Part shown: in pieces, positions 1-8,195 of the stretch
How the letters are laid out: the number at the start of each line of letters is the position of its first letter
Position numbering within the stretch: the first letter of the stretch is position 1
Origin: JAFGBM01 sp964564915
Lineage (GTDB): Bacteria; Actinomycetota; Actinomycetes; Actinomycetales; Demequinaceae
Assembly (NCBI GenBank): GCA_964564915.1
Contig: CAZMCU010000016.1
Span: forward strand, 1 to 31,460
Direction: 5' to 3'
Length of the DNA stretch: 31,460 nucleotides
The notes under the pieces: generated by a model
What the model was told of the DNA's origin: nothing
The model's input: the letters and a program-made list of their open reading frames with translations, nothing else
Database searches by the model: none
Position numbers and translations under genes: made by a program

Positions 1-21
1 TCCGTGCTACGGTTAGCCCCC

Positions 22-45
22 GGTGAACTTCGTCAGCGGTTCACC
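22..45. repeat. Inverted repeat upstream of the DEAD-box helicase gene
   Basis: GGTGAAC at 22-28 and GTTCACC at 39-45 form a perfect 7-base inverted repeat with a 10-base spacer. It lies about 140 bases before the helicase start, where an operator could sit. Which regulator would bind is unknown, and a chance palindrome is possible. Confidence 0.35.
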
Positions 46-75
46 ACGTCGCAGATCGCTTGTATTTCTGCCTCT

Positions 76-90
76 CCGCGCCTCGCGCGG
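76..90 (+). other. GC-rich hairpin in the helicase 5' leader
   Basis: CCGCGC (76-81) and GCGCGG (85-90) form a perfect 6-bp stem with a 3-base loop, in the 186 bases before the helicase gene. No T-run follows, so it is not an obvious terminator. An ATG at 99 just after it opens a frame that runs into the helicase gene in another phase. Leaders of cold-shock helicases are often structured, so a leader role is plausible but inferred. Confidence 0.35.
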
Positions 91-186
91 GGGCAACCAT
101 GACTTTCTTCGGCGAACGAGCGCGGCCACTGCCGCCTTCGCCACCTACCGATACCGCGCTACGCAACCGCGCTGCGCATCGGAACG

Positions 187-1635
187 ATGCCGGAAAGGCA
201 CCTCTTGACTACCATGACCTTCGGCGCGCTTGGCGTGCCACAACCCCTCGTCGACGCCCTCACGCGCGACGGGGTAACCACCCCCTTCCCCATCCAAACC
301 GACACGCTGCGCGATACCCTCGCCGGCCGTGACGTCCTCGGACGGGCCCGGACGGGTTCGGGGAAGACCCTCGCGTTCGCGCTTCCGATGGTCGCGCGCA
401 TCGGCGCCGCTCGGGGAAGGTCGGCTCCCGGCCGCCCCCGCGGCCTGGTGCTTGCACCCACCCGCGAGCTCGCAACCCAGATCAACGCCGTGATCGCACC
501 TCTCGCCAAGATCTACGGGCTCACGAGCACGACGATCTTCGGCGGCGTCCCCCAGGGCCGCCAGGTTTCCTCGCTCAAGGGGGGCGTCGACATCATCGTC
601 GCGTGCCCCGGCCGCCTCGAGGACCTCATGAAGCAGCGCGTTGTCGCGCTCAGCGCGGTGGAGATCACCGTGCTGGACGAGGCCGACCACATGGCCGACC
701 TCGGCTTCCTTCCCGGCGTCACCCGCATCATGGCGTCCACCCCCTCGACGGGTCAGCGACTGCTCTTCAGCGCGACGCTGGACAATGGCGTCGACAAGAT
801 CGTTCGCCAGTTCCTCAACTCGCCGAAGGAACACTCCGTCGATGAATCCAACACCCCGATTGCGGCGATGACGCATCACGTGTTCCACCTCGACGGTGTG
901 GACGCCAAGAAGGAGATGATCGCGGCCCTCGCCTCCGGCACCGGTCGCCGCATCCTCTTCATGCGCACCAAGCACCACGCCAAGAAGCTCGCCCGTGACC
1001 TCACCGCCGCCGGAATCCCCGCGGTCGACCTCCAGGGCAATCTCGCTCAAGCGAAGCGTGACAAGAACCTCGCCGCGTTCAGCGGCGGCACCACTCGCGT
1101 TCTGGTCGCGACGGATGTCGCGGCACGCGGCGTCCACATCGACGACGTCGAACTCGTGGTCCACGTCGACCCGCCCGCCGAGCACAAGGCGTACCTCCAC
1201 CGTTCGGGCCGTACCGCTCGTGCGGGCAGCGCCGGTGACGTCGTCACCCTCGTTCTTCCCGAGCAGCGTCGCGACACGACCGACATGATGCGCAAGGCGG
1301 CCATCACCGTCCAGCCGCTGAGGGTCAACGCCCGGTCTCCCCAGGTCATCGCCTTGATCGGCGATCGCGCCAATTACGTGACGCCCGGTCCAGTCGAGGC
1401 GGAACCCGTTCGCCATCCCCGTCAGGGTCGCAGCGGACGCGGCGGAGGCAACAACCGCGGCGCTATCGCCGGTGGCGGACGTGGGCGTGGCGCTGGCCAG
1501 AGTCCCAGCACCGGGCAGAGTCGCGGGGGCACGGGACACTCGTACCGTGGAACGTCGGCCGGGTCTACCGGCGGTGCGGCGGCCTTCTCCGCTCGACGCG
1601 GAACGGGACGCTCCCGCGGTCAGGGTCGCGGCTAG
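187..1635 (+). CDS. DEAD-box ATP-dependent RNA helicase
   Basis: This is an ATP-dependent RNA helicase that would remodel RNA duplexes in the cytoplasm, for example in ribosome assembly or cold adaptation. The full core is visible: Q motif (TPFPIQ, about 32-37), Walker A ARTGSGKT (54-61), PTREL (91-95), DEAD (154-157), SAT (185-187), the ATDVAARG stretch and HRSGRTARAG. The last roughly 90 residues are rich in Gly and Arg with RGG-like repeats, a usual RNA-binding tail of actinobacterial DEAD-box proteins. The start is uncertain: ATG 187 has weak GGAA upstream, while ATG 214 gives an N-terminus (MTFGALGVP) that looks more like the family. It is convergent with era, with an 18-base gap. The specific RNA target cannot be told. 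Confidence 0.93.
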   Translation: MPERHLLTTMTFGALGVPQPLVDALTRDGVTTPFPIQTDTLRDTLAGRDVLGRARTGSGKTLAFALPMVARIGAARGRSAPGRPRGLVLAPTRELATQINAVIAPLAKIYGLTSTTIFGGVPQGRQVSSLKGGVDIIVACPGRLEDLMKQRVVALSAVEITVLDEADHMADLGFLPGVTRIMASTPSTGQRLLFSATLDNGVDKIVRQFLNSPKEHSVDESNTPIAAMTHHVFHLDGVDAKKEMIAALASGTGRRILFMRTKHHAKKLARDLTAAGIPAVDLQGNLAQAKRDKNLAAFSGGTTRVLVATDVAARGVHIDDVELVVHVDPPAEHKAYLHRSGRTARAGSAGDVVTLVLPEQRRDTTDMMRKAAITVQPLRVNARSPQVIALIGDRANYVTPGPVEAEPVRHPRQGRSGRGGGNNRGAIAGGGRGRGAGQSPSTGQSRGGTGHSYRGTSAGSTGGAAAFSARRGTGRSRGQGRG

Positions 1636-1653
1636 TCCCAACGCAGCCTCTCG

Positions 1654-2565
1654 CTAGAACCCCAGGCGCCCGAGTTGCTTCGGGTCGCGCTGCCAGTCCT
1701 TGGCCACGGTGACGTGGAGGTCGAGGAACACGCGGCGGCTCAGCAACGCCTCGATGCCGTGTCGCGCCCGCGTGCCGACGTCCTTGAGCCGCTCCCCCCG
1801 GTGCCCGATGACGATTCCCTTCTGACTGTCGCGCTCGACGTAGATGGTCGCGCGCACGTCGAGCACGCCGTCAGCCTGATCGGCGTCGCGGGGAACGATC
1901 TCCTCGACGACGACGGCGAGCGAATGGGGAAGCTCATGCGTGACGCCCTCGAGGGCGGCCTCGCGAACGAGTTCGGCGACCATGATGAGTTCCGGCTCGT
2001 CGGTGAGATCACCGTCGGGATAGAGCGGGGGCCCGGGAGGAAGGTATCCGACGAGCACGTCGGCGAGCACCTCCACCTGATCCCCTCCCTGCGCGGATAC
2101 CGGCACAATCGCAGCCCAGTCCCCGAGCGCGTCGGCCGCCATGAGTCGCTCGGCGAGAACGGGGCGCGGAACAAGGTCGGTCTTGGTGACGATCGCCACG
2201 ACGGGCGCGTGCACCCCTGCCAGTTCCGCCGCGATGAAGCGATCTCCCGGCCCGATCTTCTCGTTGGCGGGCAGGCACAAGCCGATGACATCCACCTCGG
2301 CGAGCGTTCCCCGGACGAGGTCGTTGAGGCGCTCGCCGAGGAGCGTGCGCGGCCGGTGCAGTCCCGGTGTGTCGACGATGACGAGTTGGGCGTCCGGACG
2401 GTGGACGATGCCGCGGATGGCGCGGCGGGTCGTTTGGGGCTGGTCCGCCGTGATGGCCACCTTCGAACCGACGAGGGCATTCATGAGTGTGGACTTGCCC
2501 GTGTTGGGGCGACCGACAAAGCACGCGAATCCGCTCCGGAAGTCCGGACTGGGCTCGTCAGTCAT
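1654..2565 (-). CDS. era: GTPase Era, ribosome small-subunit maturation factor
   Basis: Era is an essential GTPase that binds the 3' end of 16S rRNA and assists 30S assembly at the membrane. The 303-residue product has G1 GRPNTGKST near residue 18, the QTTR switch, DTPG and TKTD. A C-terminal KH domain follows (IVIGHRGERLKDVG). I chose ATG 2565; the frame also has a TTG two codons upstream, but the ATG gives the usual Era N-terminus. It overlaps the end of the CNNM gene by 8 bases, so translation is probably coupled. It is the last gene of the HIT-to-era operon. Confidence 0.95.
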   Translation of the reverse strand: MTDEPSPDFRSGFACFVGRPNTGKSTLMNALVGSKVAITADQPQTTRRAIRGIVHRPDAQLVIVDTPGLHRPRTLLGERLNDLVRGTLAEVDVIGLCLPANEKIGPGDRFIAAELAGVHAPVVAIVTKTDLVPRPVLAERLMAADALGDWAAIVPVSAQGGDQVEVLADVLVGYLPPGPPLYPDGDLTDEPELIMVAELVREAALEGVTHELPHSLAVVVEEIVPRDADQADGVLDVRATIYVERDSQKGIVIGHRGERLKDVGTRARHGIEALLSRRVFLDLHVTVAKDWQRDPKQLGRLGF

Positions 2566-3826
2566 CGTCAACCCCGCCAGAACCCTCCGCCGGAGCGGGT
2601 GACGCCACGATCCACGCGAGCCGCTTGCGGCGCCCCACCGTCCCCGCAGCGACGAGCCGCAGCCCGTGCGTCACCGCTTCCGACCCCGCGATTGGAACCC
2701 TGCCGAGCGCCTTGGTCAACAACCCCGCGACCGTCTCGACGTCCTCGTCGTCGATCTCCACGCCAAACAACTCGCCCAATTCGTCGAGCGGCATGCGCGC
2801 GGGCACGCGGTAGGCGCCATCGGGCAACGCGACGGGCTCCGGTGCGACCGTGTCGTGCTCGTCGACCAACTCCCCCACGATCTCCTCGAGCGCGTCTTCG
2901 ATCGTCACGAGGCCGGCCACCCCACCGAACTCGTCGACGACGATCGCCATGTGGACCGCCTCCGCCTGCATCTTCCTCAAGAGGGTGTCCACCTTGATGG
3001 ACTCCGGGACGAGGAACGGAGCACGAGCCAAGCCATCGACCGAACGTTTACCCTTCTTTGACCGCCCCTCGGTCGCCGCCAACAGGTCCTTGAGGTAGAG
3101 GACGCCAATCACCTCGTCGACGCTCTCCCCCACCACGGGCATCCGGGAACGACCCGACCGCAGGAACACCCCGAGAGCGCGCTGCACATCCGTGCCGGAG
3201 GGGATGGTGACCATGTCCGTCCGGGGAACCATCACCTCGCGCACGATCGTTTCGCTGAAACCGACAACGGAGCGGAGGAGCTCAACGTCGTCCTCTTCGA
3301 GTGCCTCTTCCGCTTGTTCGACGACGTCGCTCGCCTCCGTGAGTGGTCGGAATCGCAGCGCGGGGATGACGGCGCGGATCGGTGCGGACCCGACGATCGC
3401 GAGCGCGGCGATGGGTGCGACCGTTCTGATCGTCCCCAGGGGATGGGTGCGGGCGAGGCGACGCGGGACGACGCGAACGATGAAGAGCGAGAGGGCGCCG
3501 GCTAGGACGGCGGCGACAATCAGCGTCACCACCCAGGAGATGTCGATCCGACTCCCCACTTCCGCGGAGCCGAACCCCCACGCCACCAGCGCCGCGGCCT
3601 CCGCGATGGAGTTGACGACGGCGGCGGCGTTGGCGGTGACCTCCACATCGTGGGCAAGCCACGCCGCGAGCGTGCGCCGACCGTCCGGGCGTCTCCGCTC
3701 CGCAAGCCGCCTCTCGGCCACCGTGGGAAGTTGCTCAAACGCGGCGATGAGGGCCTGGAGAGAGGCGGCACAGAGGAGCCCGGCCCCGCACGCTACGCCC
3801 AACCAAACGAGGCCCGATCCGCTCAC
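2558..3826 (-). CDS. CNNM/CorC-HlyC family membrane protein with CBS pair
   Basis: This 422-residue protein has hydrophobic N-terminal segments in the place of a DUF21 membrane domain. A tandem CBS pair follows (starting near VMVPRTDMV and including IVVDEFGGVAGLVTIEDALE), then a CorC/HlyC C-terminal domain. Family members are linked to magnesium or cobalt homeostasis and were long labelled hemolysins. The start is GTG 3826, whose GTGA overlaps the stop of the upstream lipoprotein gene; the longer open frame upstream is only the shadow of that gene. The DUF21-like part is poorly conserved by eye. The ybeY - CNNM - era order is common in Actinomycetota. Confidence 0.9.
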   Translation of the reverse strand: MSGSGLVWLGVACGAGLLCAASLQALIAAFEQLPTVAERRLAERRRPDGRRTLAAWLAHDVEVTANAAAVVNSIAEAAALVAWGFGSAEVGSRIDISWVVTLIVAAVLAGALSLFIVRVVPRRLARTHPLGTIRTVAPIAALAIVGSAPIRAVIPALRFRPLTEASDVVEQAEEALEEDDVELLRSVVGFSETIVREVMVPRTDMVTIPSGTDVQRALGVFLRSGRSRMPVVGESVDEVIGVLYLKDLLAATEGRSKKGKRSVDGLARAPFLVPESIKVDTLLRKMQAEAVHMAIVVDEFGGVAGLVTIEDALEEIVGELVDEHDTVAPEPVALPDGAYRVPARMPLDELGELFGVEIDDEDVETVAGLLTKALGRVPIAGSEAVTHGLRLVAAGTVGRRKRLAWIVASPAPAEGSGGVDDD

Positions 3827-4422
3827 GTTGTGGTGGGGGTCCCCATGACCGCGACGTCGGAGATCGGCGTGAAGTCCCGGCCTCCATCCTCCGTCGTTCC
3901 CAGGATGCGCAGCCTCACCCAGGTCGTCGTCACGTCCACGTCGAGCGACTGCATCGTCGGCGAATCGGTGAAGGTCTGCGTGACGGAAGACCCGTCGGCA
4001 AAGTCCCACAGGACCGACGTAACACGTCGGTTCTCGACGAAGCGGTCGATGTCGGTGCTGGGGTCCACCTTGGCGTATCCCGGGATGAGCCCCACCGAGG
4101 TGACGTGGAAAACGTCGCCGAGGTTGAGAACGATCTCCATCCCTACCCCGTCGCCCGCAACACGCCACGCCGTGGTGGGGTCTCCATCGAGAACGTTCGC
4201 AACGCTGTAGCTCACGGGATTGCCCGCGGCGTCGGTCGAGTCCGGCGCAGTTGCGGAGGCTTGGGCCCCCACCGGCGCGATCTCACTAGAGGCTTCCACG
4301 GACGTGGTCGGCGACGCCGTGACATACACGGGACCGGTATTGTCGGCTTCCGGGGCGCTGGAGCAGGCGGTCAGCAGCAGCACAACGGCGGCAAGCGGAG
4401 CGACAGATCCGCGACGTCTCAT
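3823..4422 (-). CDS. Lipoprotein with NADase-type glycan-binding/discoidin-like domain
   Basis: The 199-residue product begins with a lipoprotein signal peptide: three arginines, a hydrophobic core and lipobox LTAC, with Cys at residue 20. A Ser/Thr/Ala-rich linker follows, then a beta-rich domain with the pattern VLDGDPTTAWRV, VGLIPGYAKVD, DRFVENRRVTSV and a C-terminal VRLRILG strand. This pattern matches the actinobacterial NADase-type glycan-binding (discoidin-like) domain, so a surface carbohydrate or cell-wall role is likely. The start ATG 4422 sits 7 bases after a TAGAGT box. It interrupts the usual ybeY - CNNM adjacency and is translationally coupled to the CNNM gene by GTGA. No catalytic residues are recognised. 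Confidence 0.8.
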   Translation of the reverse strand: MRRRGSVAPLAAVVLLLTACSSAPEADNTGPVYVTASPTTSVEASSEIAPVGAQASATAPDSTDAAGNPVSYSVANVLDGDPTTAWRVAGDGVGMEIVLNLGDVFHVTSVGLIPGYAKVDPSTDIDRFVENRRVTSVLWDFADGSSVTQTFTDSPTMQSLDVDVTTTWVRLRILGTTEDGGRDFTPISDVAVMGTPTTT

Positions 4423-4429
4423 GCTCCGC

Positions 4430-4435
4430 ACTCTA
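4430..4435 (-). promoter_or_regulatory. -10 box (TAGAGT) of a probable leaderless promoter for the lipoprotein gene
   Basis: TAGAGT on the minus strand ends 7 bases before ATG 4422, the spacing expected when transcription starts at the start codon. No clear -35 is seen. It would give the lipoprotein - CNNM - era genes their own promoter inside the operon. Confidence 0.5.
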
Positions 4436-4456
4436 GCAGCGGACACGGGTAGGTAC

Positions 4457-4909
4457 TCAGGGGTGTGCGGCGAGAAAGTCGGAGAGGATCCCCTGTTGGA
4501 GGGCGAACATCTCCGCCTCCTCCGTTGGTTCCGCGTGGTCGTATCCGAGCAAGTGGAGGATCCCATGGATGACGAGGAGAAGCATCTCGTTGTCGACGGG
4601 GTGGCCGACCTCCGACGCCTGCCGGGCCGCAACGCTCGGGCACACGACAACGTCCCCGAGGAGCCCCGCTGGTGTCCGCTCCTCATCCGTCCCCGGACGC
4701 AACTCGTCCATGGGGAAGGACAGCACGTCCGTTGGCCCCTCCTCGTCCATCCACGTCACGTGCAGATCCGTCATCGTGGCTTCATCGACGAACAGCACCC
4801 CAAGGTCGGCCTCGTCGGAAACGTTGAGGCGCCGAAGGACGAATTCCCCGAGGTCGACGAACCGGGGGGCATCGATCTCGGCATCGGTCTCGTTCGTGAC
4901 GTCAATCAT
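4457..4909 (-). CDS. ybeY: Endoribonuclease YbeY (16S rRNA maturation)
   Basis: YbeY is a zinc-dependent endoribonuclease involved in 16S rRNA 3'-end maturation and ribosome quality control. The 150-residue protein carries the diagnostic metal site HGILHLLGYDH (H-x3-H-x5-H) near residue 115 and the strand TDVLSFPMDE. Start ATG 4909 overlaps the end of phoH by 8 bases, which indicates translational coupling. The position between phoH and the CNNM/era genes is the conserved actinobacterial arrangement. Confidence 0.95.
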   Translation of the reverse strand: MIDVTNETDAEIDAPRFVDLGEFVLRRLNVSDEADLGVLFVDEATMTDLHVTWMDEEGPTDVLSFPMDELRPGTDEERTPAGLLGDVVVCPSVAARQASEVGHPVDNEMLLLVIHGILHLLGYDHAEPTEEAEMFALQQGILSDFLAAHP

Positions 4910-5897
4910 GGGCGGGCTTCCCCTTGGCGCGGGGGGTCACTTTGCTCCTCCGCGCGTCGTCCTTCGCGTAGGCGGTGATGATGTCGGCCACCAGGCGATG
5001 CCGGACGACGTCTTCCGCCGTGAGCCAGCACACCGCGATGTCCTCGATTCCGTCGAGAATCTCCCGCGCGACCACGAGCCCCGAATCGGTGCCCGCGGGG
5101 ATGTCCGCCTGAGTGATGTCGCCCGTCACCACCATGCGCGACCCGAACCCCAGTCGCGTCAGGAACATCTTCATCTGCTCGCGAGTCGTGTTCTGCGCCT
5201 CATCGAGGATGATGAAGGCATCGTTGAGGGTCCGCCCCCGCATGTACGCCAGCGGGGCGACCTCGATGATCCCCGCCTCGATGAGCCGAGGGATCGTCTC
5301 CGGGGCGATCATGTCGTGGAGCGCGTCGTAGAGCGGGCGGAGGTACGGGTCGATCTTCTCCGAGAGCGTCCCCGGGAGGAACCCCAACCGCTCGCCCGCC
5401 TCGACCGCCGGTCGGGTGAGCACGATGCGCGTCACCCGTTTCGCTTGGAGAGCGGCGACGGCCTGGGCCATGGCAAGGTAGGTCTTGCCCGTTCCCGCCG
5501 GTCCGATGGCGAACGTGATGGTGTGGGCCTCGATCGCGGAAACGTAGGCTTCCTGGTTCTTCGTCTTCGGCCGGATGGTCCTGCCCCGGTTGGAGAGGAT
5601 CGAGCGGGTCAACACCCTGGTCGGCCGATCCTCACCCGCGAGCATGTGCACGCTCCTGCGCGCGACGTCGGGTGTGACCTCAACCCCCGCCTCGACGATC
5701 CCCCGGAGTTCCTCGATCGCCGCCGCGACATTCGCCACCGACCCGTCGTCGCCGGAAAGCCCGATCGTGTTTCCCCGGACAAGAATCTCGACATCGGGAA
5801 ATGCTTTCTCAATCTCCTTGAGAACCCCATCCCCCGATCCCACGAGGTCTCGCATGACAGAAGCGTCGTCGATGACCACGACCCTCGATGGGGTCAC
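4902..5897 (-). CDS. phoH: PhoH-like ATPase
   Basis: PhoH-like proteins are cytoplasmic P-loop ATPases related to the helicase core of RecD-type enzymes and are linked to RNA metabolism and phosphate stress. The 331-residue product has an N-terminal KH-like region (about 20-95), Walker A GPAGTGKT, the strand VLTRPAVEAGERLGFLPG, Walker B IILDEAQN and VTGDITQAD. GTG 5897 was chosen because its GTGA overlaps the stop of the HIT gene. The longer frame upstream is the shadow of the HIT gene. It sits between HIT and ybeY in the usual order. Confidence 0.94.
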   Translation of the reverse strand: MTPSRVVVIDDASVMRDLVGSGDGVLKEIEKAFPDVEILVRGNTIGLSGDDGSVANVAAAIEELRGIVEAGVEVTPDVARRSVHMLAGEDRPTRVLTRSILSNRGRTIRPKTKNQEAYVSAIEAHTITFAIGPAGTGKTYLAMAQAVAALQAKRVTRIVLTRPAVEAGERLGFLPGTLSEKIDPYLRPLYDALHDMIAPETIPRLIEAGIIEVAPLAYMRGRTLNDAFIILDEAQNTTREQMKMFLTRLGFGSRMVVTGDITQADIPAGTDSGLVVAREILDGIEDIAVCWLTAEDVVRHRLVADIITAYAKDDARRSKVTPRAKGKPAHD

Positions 5898-6250
5898 TCG
5901 ATCGTCCCAGCGAGGTTGGGACCAAGCTCGGCTCCGCCGAGGACGTGCGCGTGCACATGGAACACGGACTGACCCGCGACGGGACCGGTATTGAAGACGA
6001 GGCGGAACTGCCCGCTGCACTCGTCGTCCGCTATCCGCTGCGCGACATCGATCATCTCCGCTAGCACGTCCGGGGCTGCCGCCGCGACATCGGTAACGTC
6101 GGCCAAGTGTTGCCGCGGGACGACGAGGACGTGAGTCGGCGCTTGGGGCATGATGTCCCGGAACGCGAGCACGTTGTCCGTTTCCAGGACGATGGTGGAC
6201 GGAACTTCGCCGGCGATGATGCGGCAGAAGAGGCAATCGGAATCGCTCAT
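5894..6250 (-). CDS. HIT family nucleotide-binding hydrolase (HinT-like)
   Basis: This 118-residue histidine-triad protein has the catalytic motif HVHAHVLGG near residue 98 and the N-terminal CLFCRIIAGE typical of the HinT branch. Such enzymes hydrolyse adenosine phosphoramidates and similar nucleotide conjugates in the cytoplasm. It is the first gene of a minus-strand operon running to era. A TAGGCT box lies exactly 6 bases before ATG 6250, so the operon transcript is probably leaderless. Its stop codon overlaps the phoH start. Confidence 0.93.
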   Translation of the reverse strand: MSDSDCLFCRIIAGEVPSTIVLETDNVLAFRDIMPQAPTHVLVVPRQHLADVTDVAAAAPDVLAEMIDVAQRIADDECSGQFRLVFNTGPVAGQSVFHVHAHVLGGAELGPNLAGTIE

Positions 6251-6256
6251 GCCTCT

Positions 6257-6262
6257 AGCCTA
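6257..6262 (-). promoter_or_regulatory. -10 box (TAGGCT) of a probable leaderless promoter for HIT-phoH-ybeY
   Basis: TAGGCT on the minus strand is separated by 6 bases from ATG 6250. It overlaps the stop codon of rsmE (6260-6262). The same arrangement recurs before six other genes in the window, which supports the call. Confidence 0.55.
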
Positions 6263-7084
6263 GGCCGCCCCACCCCCATGAGGGAGGGGCCTTTCGCCGG
6301 GAACGGAACCGGACCACTGCCCCCCAAGCGAGAGGAGGACCGCGATCGCCGCGGGCCCCGCCGTCGACGACCGTAGGACGTGTGGCCCCAACCGTGCGGT
6401 TTCCGCCCCGGCGTCCACGAGCGCGGCACGCTCCTGGTCCGAGATACCGCCCTCCGGTCCCACGATGAGCCAGGTCTCGCCGAACGCACCATCCCCCGTG
6501 CCGGGAGCTGGTTGACGAACCCAAACGAGTTCCGCGAGGTTCGCCGTGGCGTCCTCGTGAAGCACAACAACGTGCGCGCCGGAGCGGGCCGCCTCCTCCA
6601 CGAGGCGCGCAAGTCCGTCCGTCGGGACGAGTGGAGACACGTCGGGGATCCACGCGCGTCGAGCAACCTTGGCGGCCGCGACGACCACGGCCTCCCACCG
6701 TTGGCGTCCCGCCTCGACCTTGGGCCCCCTCCATTGGACGACGCTCCTGTGCGCGGCCCACGGCACCACTCGCGTTACCCCGAGTTCCGTCGCCGCCTCG
6801 ACGGCCGCCTCATCCCTTCCCCCTTTGGCCAGGGCTTGAACCAAGACGATGGGACGGTCGGAATCGAGGGAGATGGATTCGACCCTCGCCTCGACGCGCC
6901 CCTGCCCCGACGACAGAACCACCGCACTCGCCCGTGACCCGCGACCGTCGATGAGGTCGATCGCCTCGCCCGGTTCCAACCGCTTGACCGAAGCCGCGTG
7001 ATGACCCTCCGCACCGTCGACGACGAGAGTGTCCCCCGGGCGAGCCCCCGCGGCCCCGGGAACCACAAAGACGGGGGCGCTCAC
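6260..7084 (-). CDS. rsmE: 16S rRNA m3U1498 methyltransferase RsmE
   Basis: RsmE is a SPOUT-class enzyme that methylates N3 of U1498 in 16S rRNA using S-adenosylmethionine. The 274-residue protein has an N-terminal PUA-like part containing EGHHAASVKRLEPGE. The C-terminal knot domain has IVGPEGGISDQE and LGPHVLRSSTA, the actinobacterial version of the knot motif. About 30 extra residues end the protein. The start is GTG 7084, immediately after the dnaJ stop codon, so it is the third gene of hrcA - dnaJ - rsmE. Confidence 0.93.
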   Translation of the reverse strand: MSAPVFVVPGAAGARPGDTLVVDGAEGHHAASVKRLEPGEAIDLIDGRGSRASAVVLSSGQGRVEARVESISLDSDRPIVLVQALAKGGRDEAAVEAATELGVTRVVPWAAHRSVVQWRGPKVEAGRQRWEAVVVAAAKVARRAWIPDVSPLVPTDGLARLVEEAARSGAHVVVLHEDATANLAELVWVRQPAPGTGDGAFGETWLIVGPEGGISDQERAALVDAGAETARLGPHVLRSSTAGPAAIAVLLSLGGQWSGSVPGERPLPHGGGAA

Positions 7085-7085
7085 A

Positions 7086-8195
7086 CTACCGACCCGTGAA
7101 GGCGTCGCGAAGCCTCGAAAACAGGCCCGCGTTCGCCGGGGCGAGTTTCGCCTCGGGGAAGTCCTCTCCTCGTAAAACCGCGAGGCGCTTGACGAGTTCC
7201 TCTTGCTCCGGGGTCAAGGCGGTGGGCGTCTCGACGTCGATATGAACAAAGAGGTCGCCCCTTCCGGTTCGTTGGAGGTGGCCCACGCCGAGGCCCTTGA
7301 GGCGCGTGGTCTCCCCGGGTTGAGTCCCGGGGCGAATGTTGACCTCCCTCGGCCCGTCGACGGTGTCGACCTTCATGACGGTGCCGAGGGCGGCAGCCGT
7401 CATCGGAATCTCGAGGGTGCAATGAAGGTCATCCCCTTGGCGCTCGAACACCTTGTGCGCCTGCTCCCGAATCTCGACGTAAAGGTCTCCCGACGAGCCA
7501 CCCCCGACGCCCGCGTCTCCATAGCCCTGCAGGCGGATGCGTGTGCCGGTTTCGACCCCCGCCGGAATGTCCACCGTGATCGTGTGGCGCGAGTGCGTGC
7601 GCCCCTGGCCCGAGCACTCCGTGCACGGAGACTCGATGGTGGTACCGAAACCCCCGCACGATGGGCAGGGCGCCGTCGTCATGACCTGTCCAAGAAGCGA
7701 GCGCGCCACCCGCTGAACCGAGCCCTTCCCCCCGCAGTTTCGACACATGACCGGTGCCGTTCCCGGGGTGCAGCACGAGCCCCCGCACGTGGCGCACACA
7801 TCGGCCGCGTTCACCTGCACGTCACGGGCAACTCCGAACACCGCCTCCTCGAGTGAGACGTCCACGTGGAGCAGCAGGTCCCCTCCCCGTTGTTTGCGCG
7901 ACACCGGGCCGCGTCGGGAACCTCCCCCACCGAAAAAGGTCTCGAAGATGTCCTCGAAACCGAACCCCGCGGATCCCCCCCGCGAGTTGGGATCGACCCC
8001 GCGGTCGTACAGGGCGCGCTTGTCCGCGTTGGAGAGCACCTCGTACGCTTGCGAGACCTCCTTGAAGCGCTCTTCGTCGCCGTTGTGGCCAGCGGAGTCG
8101 GGGTGGTGCTCGCGCGCGAGGCGGCGGTACGCCCGCTTGATGTCGTCGTCCGTCGCGTTCCGAGGAATACCGAGGACCCGGTAATAGTCCTTCAC
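7086..8195 (-). CDS. dnaJ: Chaperone DnaJ (Hsp40, HrcA-linked paralogue)
   Basis: This is a 369-residue type I Hsp40 that stimulates the ATPase of DnaK and holds unfolded proteins. It has an N-terminal J domain with HPD near residue 31, a Gly-rich linker with GFGFEDIFETFFGGGG, four zinc-binding repeats (CATCGGSC, CRNCGGKG, CPSCGGFG, CTECSGQG) and the C-terminal substrate-binding domain. The first repeat has SC instead of the usual GxG ending, a small deviation. Start GTG 8195 overlaps the hrcA stop as GTGA. Actinobacteria often carry this copy next to hrcA, besides another in a dnaK operon. Confidence 0.95.
   Translation of the reverse strand: MKDYYRVLGIPRNATDDDIKRAYRRLAREHHPDSAGHNGDEERFKEVSQAYEVLSNADKRALYDRGVDPNSRGGSAGFGFEDIFETFFGGGGSRRGPVSRKQRGGDLLLHVDVSLEEAVFGVARDVQVNAADVCATCGGSCCTPGTAPVMCRNCGGKGSVQRVARSLLGQVMTTAPCPSCGGFGTTIESPCTECSGQGRTHSRHTITVDIPAGVETGTRIRLQGYGDAGVGGGSSGDLYVEIREQAHKVFERQGDDLHCTLEIPMTAAALGTVMKVDTVDGPREVNIRPGTQPGETTRLKGLGVGHLQRTGRGDLFVHIDVETPTALTPEQEELVKRLAVLRGEDFPEAKLAPANAGLFSRLRDAFTGR

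Noticed and set aside
99..332. Open frame MTFFGERARP overlapping the helicase start
   Set aside because: It is low-complexity and Pro/Arg-rich with no family resemblance. I kept it only as a possible upstream frame within the leader finding.
145..1641. Long antisense open frame opposite the helicase gene
   Set aside because: It is a shadow of GC-rich codon bias; the composition is Arg/Gly/Ala-rich with no motif. The same applies to the other long antisense frames opposite era, leuS, comEC and the MFS gene.
6260..6400. RsmE motif LRSSTA instead of LRTETA
   Set aside because: Actinobacterial RsmE proteins commonly have this form, so it is not a lost active site.
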